Shown piece after piece: positions 33,592 through 41,677 of a stretch of DNA of 54,128 bases. Every line of letters starts with the position of its first letter. Within the stretch, counting starts at the first letter, position 1. Position numbers and translations under genes: made by a program. The notes below the pieces were generated by a model. It did no database searches. It saw only the letters and a program-made list of their open reading frames with translations, and was not told where the DNA came from. This DNA is from Blautia sp. (GTDB lineage Bacteria > Bacillota > Clostridia > Lachnospirales > Lachnospiraceae), in the NCBI GenBank assembly GCA_030841965.1, contig JAUUSJ010000008.1, positions 1 through 54,128 of the forward strand. Direction: 5' to 3'.

Positions 33592-34950
33592 TAAAGCAAA
33601 ATACGCAAAGAAACAATTTACAAGGCAGGAAAAAAGCGACTGGAATCAATCAAAAAGTTGATTTGAAAAGTTCTTTTTTGAAAATCTTTCAATATAGTCA
33701 ACCATATAAGAAACAATGCCTGCTTGCGATTTTATTTACCCTTTCCGCCACAGTTTTATCTCTTATTACACCAACAAAATTGTCTGAATTGACGAATAGG
33801 ATTACAGATGGAATCAAATCTGATATGGATTTTTTGGCTGTTTCGCAGATAGCCCTCATTCTGATAGCCCTTTACTGTGTATCATGGTTGCTTAATGTGG
33901 CACAGTATTCGGGACGGTTTTTACGCTCAAAGCCTATCGGTTATTATGGTATCTATCTCTAGTTTTATCAGTAATCTTAGTTATGTGGCAGTATGTGTAG
34001 TCGGAGGAATTCTAACCTATAGTGGATTCATTTCCATTGGTACGATTATTGCATTTCTTGCCTATATTACCTATTTTACGCAGCCCATTTCTTCTCTTTC
34101 TCAGGTGCTGCAAATCATGCAAAGCGCAGCGGCAGCAGGAGATAGGGTATTTGCCTTTTTGGAGGAAACCGAACTTACAAAAGAAGATGGAAACTCTTTC
34201 GCATTGTCTGAACTGTCTGGCCAGGTAATATTTGATCATATTACCTTTGGCTATCATGAAGGCATACCCGTTATTCAGGATTTTTCGGCACAAATAGAGC
34301 CTGGTCAGAAAATTGCCATAGTTGGACCGACTGGTTCTGGAAAAACAACGCTCGTAAATCTGCTCATGAGATTTTATGATGTTGATGATGGAGCGATTCG
34401 ATTAGATGGTATAGACATACGGGAGCTTTCCCGTGAACAGGTGCATAATTGCTTCAGTATGGTTTTGCAAAACACATGGCTGTTTAAAGGTACATTGCGG
34501 GAAAATCTGGTGTTCAACACAAACGGTATTACGGACAGGGAACTAGATGATGTAATAAAGGCAGTAGGACTTGATTATTTTGTCGGTACTTTATCGAATG
34601 GTTATGATACCATGCTAGATAGCTCAACGAATCTTTCTCAGGGGCAGTGCCAGCAAATTGCTATTGCACGCGCTATGTTGGAAAAAAGCCCCATGTTGAT
34701 TCTTGATGAAGCCACAAGCTCCGTAGATACTCGTACTGAAATTATTATTCAAAGTGCTATGGATAAGCTGATGGAGAGTCGCACTTCTTTTATTATTGCT
34801 CATCGGCTATCAACGATTCAGAATGCGGACTGTATTCTCGTTTTAAAGGATGGAAATATTGTAGAAAGTGGAACGCACGAAGAATTGTTGGAGAAAAATG
34901 GGTATTATGCAGAACTATATTTGAGTCAATTTGACCAACAGTCATCATAA
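33588..34950 (+). pseudogene. Heterodimeric ABC exporter, partner subunit (internal deletion and frameshift)
   Basis: AGGAGG at 33575-33580 precedes a frame opening with ATA ATA AAG at 33588, so the original ATG may also be lost. This frame encodes the first two membrane helices (to about 33915) and stops at 33962. In a different frame, helix 5 (SFISNLSYVAVCVVGG) and a complete nucleotide-binding domain continue to 34950: Walker A GPTGSGKTT, signature NLSQGQCQQ, Walker B LILDEATSSVD with the catalytic Glu. About 170-190 codons covering helices 2 to 4 are missing near 33910-33925. The exporter is presumably inactive unless this is an assembly error. Fragment frames: 33663-33962 and 33877-34950. 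Confidence 0.8.
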
Positions 34951-35031
34951 ATAGAGAATATGCAGGTGACGCAATGATTTGAGATTTTTTGCATCTTTAG
35001 TAGCTTGCTTTGTATATACTACTCTGTACAT
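34945..35031 (-). pseudogene. Txe/YoeB-like toxin, 3'-truncated remnant
   Basis: Directly after the antitoxin stop (TAA then ATG) a frame of 28 codons begins MYRVVYTKQATKDAKNLK, the usual N-terminus of Txe/YoeB-type mRNA interferases in Firmicutes. After about 19 residues the similarity ends and the frame runs into the end of the ABC pseudogene and stops. The catalytic C-terminal part (about 65 residues) is absent, so the toxin is non-functional. The break coincides with the right border of the acquired MarR-ABC segment. Confidence 0.78.
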
Positions 35032-35280
35032 TTACCACACCTCTTCTTCATCCAGACAATCAGCGATTGATGTATTGCCGCCATCAATGATTGATTCTGT
35101 CATTCCAGGAATAGACATCAAATACAATGTTTCCTCAATGGCTTTCCAATCATCTTCGCCAATAAGGACAGCGTTTTTCCCTTTATTATTAGTTATGGTA
35201 ACAGGCGTGCAGTTTGCATTGACTTCTTGGATAAGCTGATAAATATTCTCCCTGGCTTTTGTTGCACTTATAGCTGTCAT
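35032..35280 (-). CDS. Phd/YefM family antitoxin (orphaned)
   Basis: An 82-residue protein with the YefM fold: N-terminal DNA-binding half MTAISATKARENIYQLIQEV, central VTITNNKGKNAVLIGEDDWKAIEETLYL and an acidic C-terminus ending DEEEVW that would wrap the toxin. GGGGTGATACC precedes the ATG. In complete modules the antitoxin represses its own promoter and the following gene is the YoeB toxin; here only a stub of the toxin remains, so the protein would act only as a DNA-binding autoregulator or as antitoxin to a toxin elsewhere. Confidence 0.92.
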   Translation of the reverse strand: MTAISATKARENIYQLIQEVNANCTPVTITNNKGKNAVLIGEDDWKAIEETLYLMSIPGMTESIIDGGNTSIADCLDEEEVW

Positions 35281-35301
35281 GGTATCACCCCTTTTTTTTT
35301 T

Positions 35302-35330
35302 ATTATAGCGTACGCTAAAACGTACGTCAA
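35302..35330 (-). promoter_or_regulatory. Autoregulated promoter of the YefM antitoxin
   Basis: On the minus strand TTGACG (35330-35325), 17 bases, TATAAT (35307-35302). Between them are two CGTACG palindromes (35309-35314 and 35321-35326) with centres 12 bases apart, the spacing reported for paired operator palindromes of E. coli yefM-yoeB (core TGTACA there). Confidence 0.8.
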
Positions 35331-35409
35331 TAGGTTAACGACATATATAATTTGATAATATTCAAGTTTTATGGTAATCTTACCAATATAAGGAAGGAGA
35401 GAGAAATGA

Positions 35410-35859
35410 ATGAAAAGAAAAGGTATCATTATTGGATGTGTTGTTCTGGTACTGTTTTGTTCTGTAATGTTTTTAATTAGAAACAATATAAAAGAATCAG
35501 AAGGAAAAGTTCAAGTGCCAGTAAATAATGGGGAATTGCTTGCCAGCTCAAAGGAGGGATATAATTCTGTTGAGATTTACCAACAGGAAAATCAATTGGT
35601 TGTAAATGCAGAATCGGAAGCGGCATTTTTTGATGGTGTGCAATTAACAGTAGAGATTAAGGAAGAAATACCATCGGAAAATGTCGAGATTATTTGGATG
35701 ACCATAGGTGGAAATACGGAACAGACGGAAGAGAATGACCGTATTATTGCAGAGATAAAAATATACGATAAAGATGAGTTGATTTTTGATACGAAGATTA
35801 ACTTTGCTAAGAAGGCATTTGATGCAGTTGAGAATGTATTAGAAAGGACGGGAAAATGA
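35410..35859 (+). CDS. Membrane-anchored hypothetical protein
   Basis: Not recognised as a family. 149 residues: basic start (MKRKG), one hydrophobic segment at about residues 5-23 that may be an uncleaved signal anchor, then a soluble, acidic domain with alternating strands (VEIYQQENQLVVNAE, VQLTVEIKEE, RIIAEIKIYDKDELIFDTKINF). The segment VEIIWMTIGGNTEQTEEND looks like an exposed loop. AAGGAGAGAGAA precedes the ATG at 35410. It is followed 75 bases later by another small membrane-anchored protein. Both lie in an accessory stretch between toxin-antitoxin remnants and Fic. Confidence 0.7.
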   Translation: MKRKGIIIGCVVLVLFCSVMFLIRNNIKESEGKVQVPVNNGELLASSKEGYNSVEIYQQENQLVVNAESEAAFFDGVQLTVEIKEEIPSENVEIIWMTIGGNTEQTEENDRIIAEIKIYDKDELIFDTKINFAKKAFDAVENVLERTGK

Positions 35860-35934
35860 GGACAGTAAAGAATGCTTTGATATAGTTTTATTATAAAGCG
35901 ATTGTTTGTAGGATTGGATGGTTAGGGGAGATTT

Positions 35935-36318
35935 ATGATGAGGAAATATTTAAAAGTCATTTTGTGTATTATAGGAGCGATAGTCTTAATTATAATGATA
36001 TTTTGGCTATGCTTATATTATGAAATGAATTATAAAAAGACAATATGTGATATGGATAGTTCTCCTGATGAGAAATATCAGATTACTCTAATGGCGATAG
36101 GAGAACCAGATTGGCCTTTTGGTTCAGCGAGTGGACGGTTGATTCTTAAAGAAGGCAAAAAAAAGATATCTCAGACAGATTTTGAATTGAAAAATGACGG
36201 TGGAAGTATTAGCAGTGATTGTTGGAAAGTTATATGGTCTGAGGATTATGTGGAAGTTATTCTGTCAGGAGAAGAACAAGAAGATGAACAGTTCATTTTG
36301 TATTTTGATGGAACATAA
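35935..36318 (+). CDS. Membrane-anchored hypothetical protein
   Basis: Not recognised with certainty. 127 residues: an N-terminal hydrophobic helix (about residues 7-28), then an extracellular-looking domain starting SSPDEKYQITLMAIGEPDWPFGSASGRLILKE, with SDCWKVIWSEDYVEVILSG later. The pattern 'SPDEKY...I' then 'W...D.V.V.L' is found in several small secreted or membrane-anchored proteins of Firmicutes with no known role. AGGGGAG lies about six bases before the ATG. It may be co-transcribed with the preceding gene. Confidence 0.7.
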   Translation: MMRKYLKVILCIIGAIVLIIMIFWLCLYYEMNYKKTICDMDSSPDEKYQITLMAIGEPDWPFGSASGRLILKEGKKKISQTDFELKNDGGSISSDCWKVIWSEDYVEVILSGEEQEDEQFILYFDGT

Positions 36319-36422
36319 CGTATCACTGGCAATTTGTTTTTTTGTCTATATTGTGCTTTGACAACATCATCAAGTATAAAAAGGTTGTCTCAATAGTTTT
36401 TCTGGATTATTTCTAAAAGGGA

Positions 36423-36431
36423 TGCTATAAT
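36423..36431 (+). promoter_or_regulatory. Extended -10 promoter before the Fic gene
   Basis: TGCTATAAT (36423-36431) is an extended -10; the -35 is weak. Transcription would begin near 36438, which is after the in-frame ATG at 36435 and so argues for the later GTG start. Confidence 0.6.
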
Positions 36432-36536
36432 AAAATGGCTGGATACAAATTATTTCAAGTAATTTTTTGTCGTAAATACGATAAAGTTTTATCCATACAA
36501 GGGGCGAAAAATGATATTGAATTGGAGGAGATTAGT

Positions 36537-37202
36537 GTGAATTTTCCGAATAAATTTAATCTGACACAGACACAAAGTCTGTTTTTGGCAAAAAAGAAAT
36601 GGGATGAAAATGTATATTGTGGAATGAAAATGGAAAATAGAGCTGTTACATTTCCGCAAACTAAGACAATTTTAGAAGGTGTGAATGTGCCTGGCGTAAA
36701 ACTTGATGATATACAGGCGATATTAAATATGAGAGATGCATGGAAATATCTTCTGAATACGATAGATGAACCGTTAACATTGGGGTATTGGTATAAGCTA
36801 AATGAATTTATTGCGAGAAATGAAGCTCTGGAATGGGGAAAATTACGAACAGGAAGTGTTGGGATATCTGGTACAGATTATATGCCCCCAATTCCGAAAG
36901 AGAAAATTGTGGAGCAGGAATTATCTGCCATTTTACAGGAAGATGTTACTGATACGACAAAGGCTATAAATGCATTTGCATGGGGAACAAGAGGACAGTT
37001 CTTTTGGGATGGCAATAAACGGACAAGTCTGATGCTCGCAAATAAAATTTTAATTGTAGCAGGAGCAGGTATTATGACAATTACGGACAAATACCTGGAA
37101 GAGTTTAATGGTTTATTATTGGGTTATTATGATACAGGAAAAAGTGATAATTTGAAAATATTTCTGTATGAAAAAGCGATTCATGGAATTGAGTTGGCGT
37201 AA
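36537..37202 (+). CDS. Fic/DOC family protein with altered catalytic motif
   Basis: Fic proteins transfer AMP or other nucleotide parts to hydroxyl groups of target proteins. The domain is recognisable from ENRAVTFPQTKTILEGVNVPG (about residue 33) through the active loop at residues 154-162, which reads QFFWDGNKR where the family has HPFxDGNGR: the catalytic His is Gln, while the phosphate-binding DGN and Arg remain. The GTG at 36537 has GGAGGAG six bases upstream. The alternative ATG at 36435 would add 34 residues and lies upstream of the likely transcription start. With the His missing, AMP transfer may be lost or altered. No separate antitoxin is seen. Confidence 0.8.
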   Translation: MNFPNKFNLTQTQSLFLAKKKWDENVYCGMKMENRAVTFPQTKTILEGVNVPGVKLDDIQAILNMRDAWKYLLNTIDEPLTLGYWYKLNEFIARNEALEWGKLRTGSVGISGTDYMPPIPKEKIVEQELSAILQEDVTDTTKAINAFAWGTRGQFFWDGNKRTSLMLANKILIVAGAGIMTITDKYLEEFNGLLLGYYDTGKSDNLKIFLYEKAIHGIELA

Positions 37203-37252
37203 GAAAATAAAGGCAGTGGGTTTCCTCCTACGAAAACGAAAGGATCTAATTT

Positions 37253-37897
37253 ATGAAATATAATGGTTTTTATTTTTTGCTGTTTTCTAGACCGATGAAA
37301 AAAGTTTTGATAGAAAAATATGACAGACGATTTGCCAATGACATAATGAAGAAAAGTAAAGTTCTCTATCGTAAGTTGGTAGAGGAGGCAGACGATATAG
37401 GGGCGGATAATCCTATGGCGTATAATGAACTTTTCGCCCTTGCCTTTGTCGCTCCGTATTTGGCAAGCAAAAAGCAAATACCTCCCGAAACGATACAGTT
37501 TATGATGGAGCGTTCGCTTTACTATGTAAAATGGTATTTTTCAAGAACGGATTTGAATACAGAAAAAGGGAAAAGAAATAATAAGAAAAGTATCGTTCAA
37601 TATGTGAAATGGTATACATCTGAGAAAGAAGCGGCTTATCCGACTTCTTTTAAGGTTGATTTTGTAGGACAGCCCCATGAAAATGCCTGCTATTATAGAA
37701 TTACGAGATGTCCTATCTGTGCATATTGCAAAAAAATCGGTGCGGAAGAAGTTATGTCATTTTTATGTGAGCTTGACAATGTCATGATTGCTCTTCAGCA
37801 TGGTGTTTTGCATAGAGAACAGACGATTGCGGGAGGCGGTGATTATTGTGATTATTATATCACTGGTGATCGAGAACAAAGGAATATACGAAAATGA
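37253..37897 (+). CDS. ATC-hydrolase-like protein (L-2-amino-thiazoline-4-carboxylate hydrolase family)
   Basis: A 214-residue protein. The C-terminal part has the family signature cysteines and glycines: RCPICAYCKKIGAEEV, then CELDNVMI, GVLHREQTIAGGGDYCDYYI. This pattern is typical of the ATC_hydrolase Pfam group, named for a Pseudomonas enzyme on the L-cysteine route, but most members in gut Firmicutes are uncharacterised. AAAGGATC is about eight bases before the ATG. Just downstream is a strong terminator, so it may be the last gene of the Fic transcript. The substrate is unknown. Confidence 0.8.
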   Translation: MKYNGFYFLLFSRPMKKVLIEKYDRRFANDIMKKSKVLYRKLVEEADDIGADNPMAYNELFALAFVAPYLASKKQIPPETIQFMMERSLYYVKWYFSRTDLNTEKGKRNNKKSIVQYVKWYTSEKEAAYPTSFKVDFVGQPHENACYYRITRCPICAYCKKIGAEEVMSFLCELDNVMIALQHGVLHREQTIAGGGDYCDYYITGDREQRNIRK

Positions 37898-37905
37898 GTA
37901 TCAAA

Positions 37906-37945
37906 AAACTGTATCGAGTGAAAAGCGACTCGATGCAGTTTTTTT
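37906..37945 (+). terminator. Intrinsic terminator
   Basis: ACTGTATCGAGT pairs with ACTCGATGCAGT (one mismatch) across a short loop, followed by TTTTTTT. It separates the accessory genes from the agr-like locus. Confidence 0.88.
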
Positions 37946-38145
37946 GCATTCCATCCATTCTTTCCTGCAATTTGAGAGCTAAATAATAAAAAAACACACT
38001 AAAAACAACCCCCCAAAATCCCATCCTCACAAAAATTAAGCGTATATCCTTTAAATATGCACAAATAGGGTATAATTAGGACATATAAAACATTTTACAA
38101 TATTATAGACGATTGCAAAAAATAATATTATAGGAGAATGTTTAT

Positions 38146-38844
38146 ATGGAGACAGGCTATTCATCTGTTATTAATAGATTAAAGTGGTATCGAAAAGAAT
38201 TAAATAAGACACAGAGTAGTATGAGTGAGATGCTTGAAGTTGGTCAGGCTCATTATAGCAAACTGGAAGACGGAAAGAAGATTATCTCGTATCATAGCCT
38301 GGAGATGTTTGGAAAGAACGGTGGAGATGTGCAGTTTTTGATAACAGGTGAGCGGTATAGACAGGGAAGAGTAGATGAATATCTAGCCCAGTGCAAGACG
38401 GAAAATGGCAAGAGAGAATTACTAAAATTGCTCCTTTGGGTGAGTAGACAAGGAGAGGCGATTTGCAGTCACAATCGCGGTGAGACAGGATTAACGAAAA
38501 AGACGAGCTCTTCTATAGCATTGACAGAATATATGGAGAAAGATACTTCAGCCTGGAAAAATATTAGACTATTAGAGAATTTAACGCAGATGCAGATGGC
38601 AGAGCTACTGGATATTAATATTAAGAGATATAGAAGAATTGAGAAACAGCAGTCCAAGCCTGATGCAGAGATATTATACACTGCATACGAAAAACTAGGA
38701 TATTCTCCCTTAGTTATTATGAAACAAGAGTATTATTATTTGAATGAGTTAAATACAGTGTGGGATAAATTCCCAGAAAAAATGATTGGAAGACTGGATG
38801 AAATAGTGAGACAGGGGATTAATTTAATCCAAGAGACGGAGTAA
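38146..38844 (+). CDS. Double-HTH (XRE-like) regulator upstream of the agr-like two-component genes
   Basis: 232 residues with two helix-turn-helix-like segments: one at about residues 8-45 (LKWYRKELNKTQSSMSEMLEVGQAHYSKLEDGKK) and one at about 140-180 (NIRLLENLTQMQMAELLDINIKRYRRIEKQQSKP). The middle is helical and charged. I do not recognise a named family beyond XRE-like. It begins the gene run that continues, 21 bases later, with the response regulator and kinase, suggesting it works with the peptide-signalling system. TAGGAGAATG precedes the ATG. A TATAAT box stands at 38071-38076 with a poor -35, compatible with activator dependence. Confidence 0.72.
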   Translation: METGYSSVINRLKWYRKELNKTQSSMSEMLEVGQAHYSKLEDGKKIISYHSLEMFGKNGGDVQFLITGERYRQGRVDEYLAQCKTENGKRELLKLLLWVSRQGEAICSHNRGETGLTKKTSSSIALTEYMEKDTSAWKNIRLLENLTQMQMAELLDINIKRYRRIEKQQSKPDAEILYTAYEKLGYSPLVIMKQEYYYLNELNTVWDKFPEKMIGRLDEIVRQGINLIQETE

Positions 38845-38865
38845 ATTAAGTGATGGAGATAAAAG

Positions 38866-39603
38866 ATGAAAAACATATTGATTGTAGAAGATAATATGGT
38901 GACATTGAGTAAATTATCTGAAGCTATTTATAGGGAAATAGGCGGCGCAATTCATGTTTTTAAAGCCATGACGGTGGAAGAAGCATATATAATTTTACTA
39001 AATAATAGAATTGACGTTTTCATTATAGATATTATATTGAATACTCGGGTGTTGGGGGATACCTCTGGCATAAAATTAGCCAGTAAAATCAGAAAAAATA
39101 AGGAATACTTATTCACACCGATTATATTTATTACGGCATTGGCAGACCCAGAATTATATGCATACCGAGAATTACATAGCTTTGGATATTTGGAAAAGCC
39201 ATTTTCTATGAGCGAGGCCATTCGTCTTATTCGGTTGGCGTTACAATCTCCGGCGACAGTGGATGAGGAAAAATTAATATATTTTCGCAAGGATGGAATC
39301 TTATATGCTGTACAAATAAATCAAGTTGTATATCTACAGGTTAGAAATCATATCATGGAAATCTATATGTTAAACGATAAATTAAACATTCCATATATTA
39401 CAATAAAACAATTTTTAAAGGAAGTAGATTCCAGATTATTTTTGCAATGTAATCGGAGTACGCTTGTCAATAAAAAATACATCAAATATGTCGATTTGCC
39501 AAATCGCTGTATTGGATTTGAGAAAATATATGGAACGGTTGATATAGGACCTACATTTTATAAGAAGGTTATAAAAGAGCTGCAAAATAATGAGGCATCT
39601 TAA
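38866..39603 (+). CDS. LytTR response regulator (AgrA-like)
   Basis: 245 residues: a receiver domain with the acidic pocket at E8-D9, phosphoacceptor Asp at about residue 55 (VFIIDIIL) and Lys at about 111 (LEKPF), then a LytTR DNA-binding domain from about residue 137 (IYFRKDGILYAVQINQVVYLQ ... FLQCNRSTLVNKKYI). LytTR regulators of the AgrA/FsrA/VirR type bind pairs of short direct repeats about two helical turns apart; such repeats occur before agrB here. The stop overlaps the kinase start by 14 bases, showing translational coupling. Confidence 0.93.
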   Translation: MKNILIVEDNMVTLSKLSEAIYREIGGAIHVFKAMTVEEAYIILLNNRIDVFIIDIILNTRVLGDTSGIKLASKIRKNKEYLFTPIIFITALADPELYAYRELHSFGYLEKPFSMSEAIRLIRLALQSPATVDEEKLIYFRKDGILYAVQINQVVYLQVRNHIMEIYMLNDKLNIPYITIKQFLKEVDSRLFLQCNRSTLVNKKYIKYVDLPNRCIGFEKIYGTVDIGPTFYKKVIKELQNNEAS

Positions 39604-40846
39604 TATTGCACTGGAAATTATAAATATAATTTTTTGTATCAGGCTTTTATTGTCTAAAAAGATAAAGATAGATATTGGATTGGTTATTCTTATTGTGATA
39701 GATTTATTCGTGTTTCAGGCGATAAATCTATATGGATTAAAAAGTATATTCCAGTTAATGATGTATCCCATTATTATCATTTATTGCATGATTGAGTTTG
39801 AGCTAAATATTTCAAGCAGTATATTGAATTTTGCATTATCCATCACTGTGCTTAATATTATCCAATTAGCAATCGGTTTCCTATTGTTGATTTTGAAAGC
39901 TCCTTTTTTGGAGAGAGTGGAATTTCCTGTGATAATTCAAATGCTAACTTTTATTTTGCTTTTTATGGCAAGAAAAATATTAAAAACGATATCAGAACTT
40001 ATCAATTCCAGGAAAAATATATCAAGGTTTATTATGATAATGTTTTTTATTAGGATATGTATATCTATGGTAAAATATAGAATCAATATGGAAATATCAA
40101 TAGAAGAATTAGTGGCAATTATATTTGGAGGATTTTTATTGGGTTTTGTCTTATATGCCTGGCAAAAAGAAAAGATGAAGTTGCAGATGAAAGAGATGGA
40201 ATTACAGATGAGCAGGGCATACTACGATTCATTTGAGGAGTTGATTCGCACAATCAGAAAGAATCAGCATGATTTTCACAATCATTTGCAGGCGATATAT
40301 TCTCTGCATTATTCTATACAGGATTATGATACTTTGGTGAAGGAGCAGGAGAAATATTTAGAATTTATTTTGGAAAACAGCAAGTATTATAAATTATTAA
40401 ATGTAAATAATCCGATTATCACAGGCTTTTTGTATAGAAAGATTTTGGAGGCGGACACAGAGGGCTATAAGATTTCATATCATGTGAAACTGAATAAAAG
40501 CCAACATACCATTCCAGAGTATATTTTAGTGGAGATGATAGGGATATTATGGGACAATGCGATAGAAGCGGGAAGAGAACAGAAGAATAAAAAGATATCC
40601 TTGATAATTGACGATACAAAAGAGATGTTTGAAATAGAAGTGTCAAACCCGATACCAGATATATCTTATGAGGAAATTCATAGCTTTTTTGAGCTGGGAA
40701 AAACAACAAAGGGAGAATCGCGGGGAATAGGACTTAGCAAAATAAAAGAGTATAAAAAGAAATATAAATTTAATCTTATGGTTAAGAAGGACGAGATGGA
40801 AGGCGAGTATTGGTTGCGGATTAAGATTTGCCTTCCATTATTATGA
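39590..40846 (+). CDS. GHKL sensor histidine kinase (AgrC-like)
   Basis: 418 residues: six or so membrane segments in the first 205 residues, as in peptide-sensing AgrC, then a short coiled coil and the kinase region. The H-box RKNQHDFHNHLQ has the phosphorylated His at about residue 227, the N-box ILWDNAIEAG is near 323, and the G-box SRGIGLSKIK is near 380. This is the GHKL (HPK10) type that pairs with LytTR regulators. The convergent agrB-agrD genes supply the probable ligand, a cyclic peptide. A large hairpin at 40851-40952 separates the two convergent units. Confidence 0.92.
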   Translation: MRHLNIALEIINIIFCIRLLLSKKIKIDIGLVILIVIDLFVFQAINLYGLKSIFQLMMYPIIIIYCMIEFELNISSSILNFALSITVLNIIQLAIGFLLLILKAPFLERVEFPVIIQMLTFILLFMARKILKTISELINSRKNISRFIMIMFFIRICISMVKYRINMEISIEELVAIIFGGFLLGFVLYAWQKEKMKLQMKEMELQMSRAYYDSFEELIRTIRKNQHDFHNHLQAIYSLHYSIQDYDTLVKEQEKYLEFILENSKYYKLLNVNNPIITGFLYRKILEADTEGYKISYHVKLNKSQHTIPEYILVEMIGILWDNAIEAGREQKNKKISLIIDDTKEMFEIEVSNPIPDISYEEIHSFFELGKTTKGESRGIGLSKIKEYKKKYKFNLMVKKDEMEGEYWLRIKICLPLL

Positions 40847-40850
40847 TTCT

Positions 40851-40952
40851 AAGAGGAAGGTTGCCATAAAAGAAAGCTTGTATAAGATATAAATAAGCGC
40901 TACAGATGGAGAAATATATCTTATGGAGCAGTCTTTATGGCAACTTTCTTGA
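40851..40952. terminator. Large hairpin between convergent kinase and agrD, probable bidirectional terminator
   Basis: AGGAAGGTTGCCATAAAAG (from about 40853) pairs with CTTTATGGCAACTTTCTT (to about 40951). Within the loop, ATAAGATAT and ATATCTTAT pair again. Confidence 0.6.
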
Positions 40953-40971
40953 TATTTAGATGGTTACGACC

Positions 40972-41097
40972 TTATTCTTCTGGAAATGGGTATTCTCCAA
41001 AAAATAAGAGACAGCATCCTTCCCAGTGAAGAACATACGCACAGCAAAGACAGAGACTCGCAAATGTGCTAAGAAAAGAATTTTTTAAGAATTTCAT
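40972..41097 (-). CDS. agrD: AgrD-type cyclic autoinducer peptide precursor
   Basis: A 41-residue frame. The ATG at 41097 overlaps the agrB stop by four bases (ATGA) and has GGAGG at 41110-41106 eight bases upstream. The layout is that of AgrD: an amphipathic leader of about 25 residues beginning MKFLKNSFLSTF, a core with Cys28-Cys29 followed by LLFF, then the acidic tail GEYPFPEE. Aligning with S. aureus (C-D-F-I-M then DEVEVPKE) predicts a thiolactone ring formed by Cys29-Leu-Leu-Phe-Phe33, with AgrB cleaving between Phe33 and Gly34. Cys16, Cys18 and Cys19 in the leader are unusual. The exact N-terminus of the mature peptide cannot be told. Too short for most gene callers. Confidence 0.88.
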   Translation of the reverse strand: MKFLKNSFLSTFASLCLCCAYVLHWEGCCLLFFGEYPFPEE

Positions 41098-41648
41098 TGA
41101 ATATACCTCCTTTTTAAAAATTCAATTAATAATTGTAATGTATGTATTATAATTACCCAAAAGCCTACGCTTAAAAACTTGCTCTCAGGCAATACTAATA
41201 CCAGAAAAAAATAAAAAATAAGAATAAGAAATACATAGATTCTATAGCGAAAAATCTGTCTGGAATCTAGTTTTGCATGGTATACAGAAGGAATAGGAGC
41301 AATTTTATAATCTATGAAAAAAGCGAAAATGAGTAGTAGTAATTGCAAAAATTTACTAATAGGTAAGGATGGCAATGCCATAATACATAGATACATATAA
41401 GCAAACGACATAATAAAACAAGATAAATATGTTTTACAATGATAGCCTCCGCTATATCTTCTTAGAATAATAAGAAGAATGGAGCTCCATAAATAGTAAA
41501 ATAGGTTTGAAAAGAAATAGAAAAACAAACCGATGAGAATAAATTTGCTTATCTCAGATAGTATAGTGATAATACTATATCGAATTAATTTTATTTCATA
41601 ATCTGTATAATGATATTCTTTTTTTAGATAGGTGTATAAGTTTGTCAT
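41094..41648 (-). CDS. agrB: AgrB-like accessory regulator (peptide-processing membrane cysteine protease)
   Basis: A 184-residue membrane protein with about five or six hydrophobic segments. The signature RRYSGGYHCKTYLSC places the catalytic His at residue 70 and Cys at residue 77, seven apart as His77/Cys84 in S. aureus AgrB. The enzyme removes the C-terminal tail of AgrD and forms the thiolactone. The start ATG has GAGGAGGGATTC upstream. It is divergent from the small frame and araC at 41792-42911 and convergent with the kinase. Expression probably depends on the LytTR regulator through repeats at 41707-41750. Confidence 0.93.
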   Translation of the reverse strand: MTNLYTYLKKEYHYTDYEIKLIRYSIITILSEISKFILIGLFFYFFSNLFYYLWSSILLIILRRYSGGYHCKTYLSCFIMSFAYMYLCIMALPSLPISKFLQLLLLIFAFFIDYKIAPIPSVYHAKLDSRQIFRYRIYVFLILIFYFFLVLVLPESKFLSVGFWVIIIHTLQLLIEFLKRRYIQ

Positions 41649-41677
41649 TTGAATCCCTCCTCTTGTATAAATAAGAT

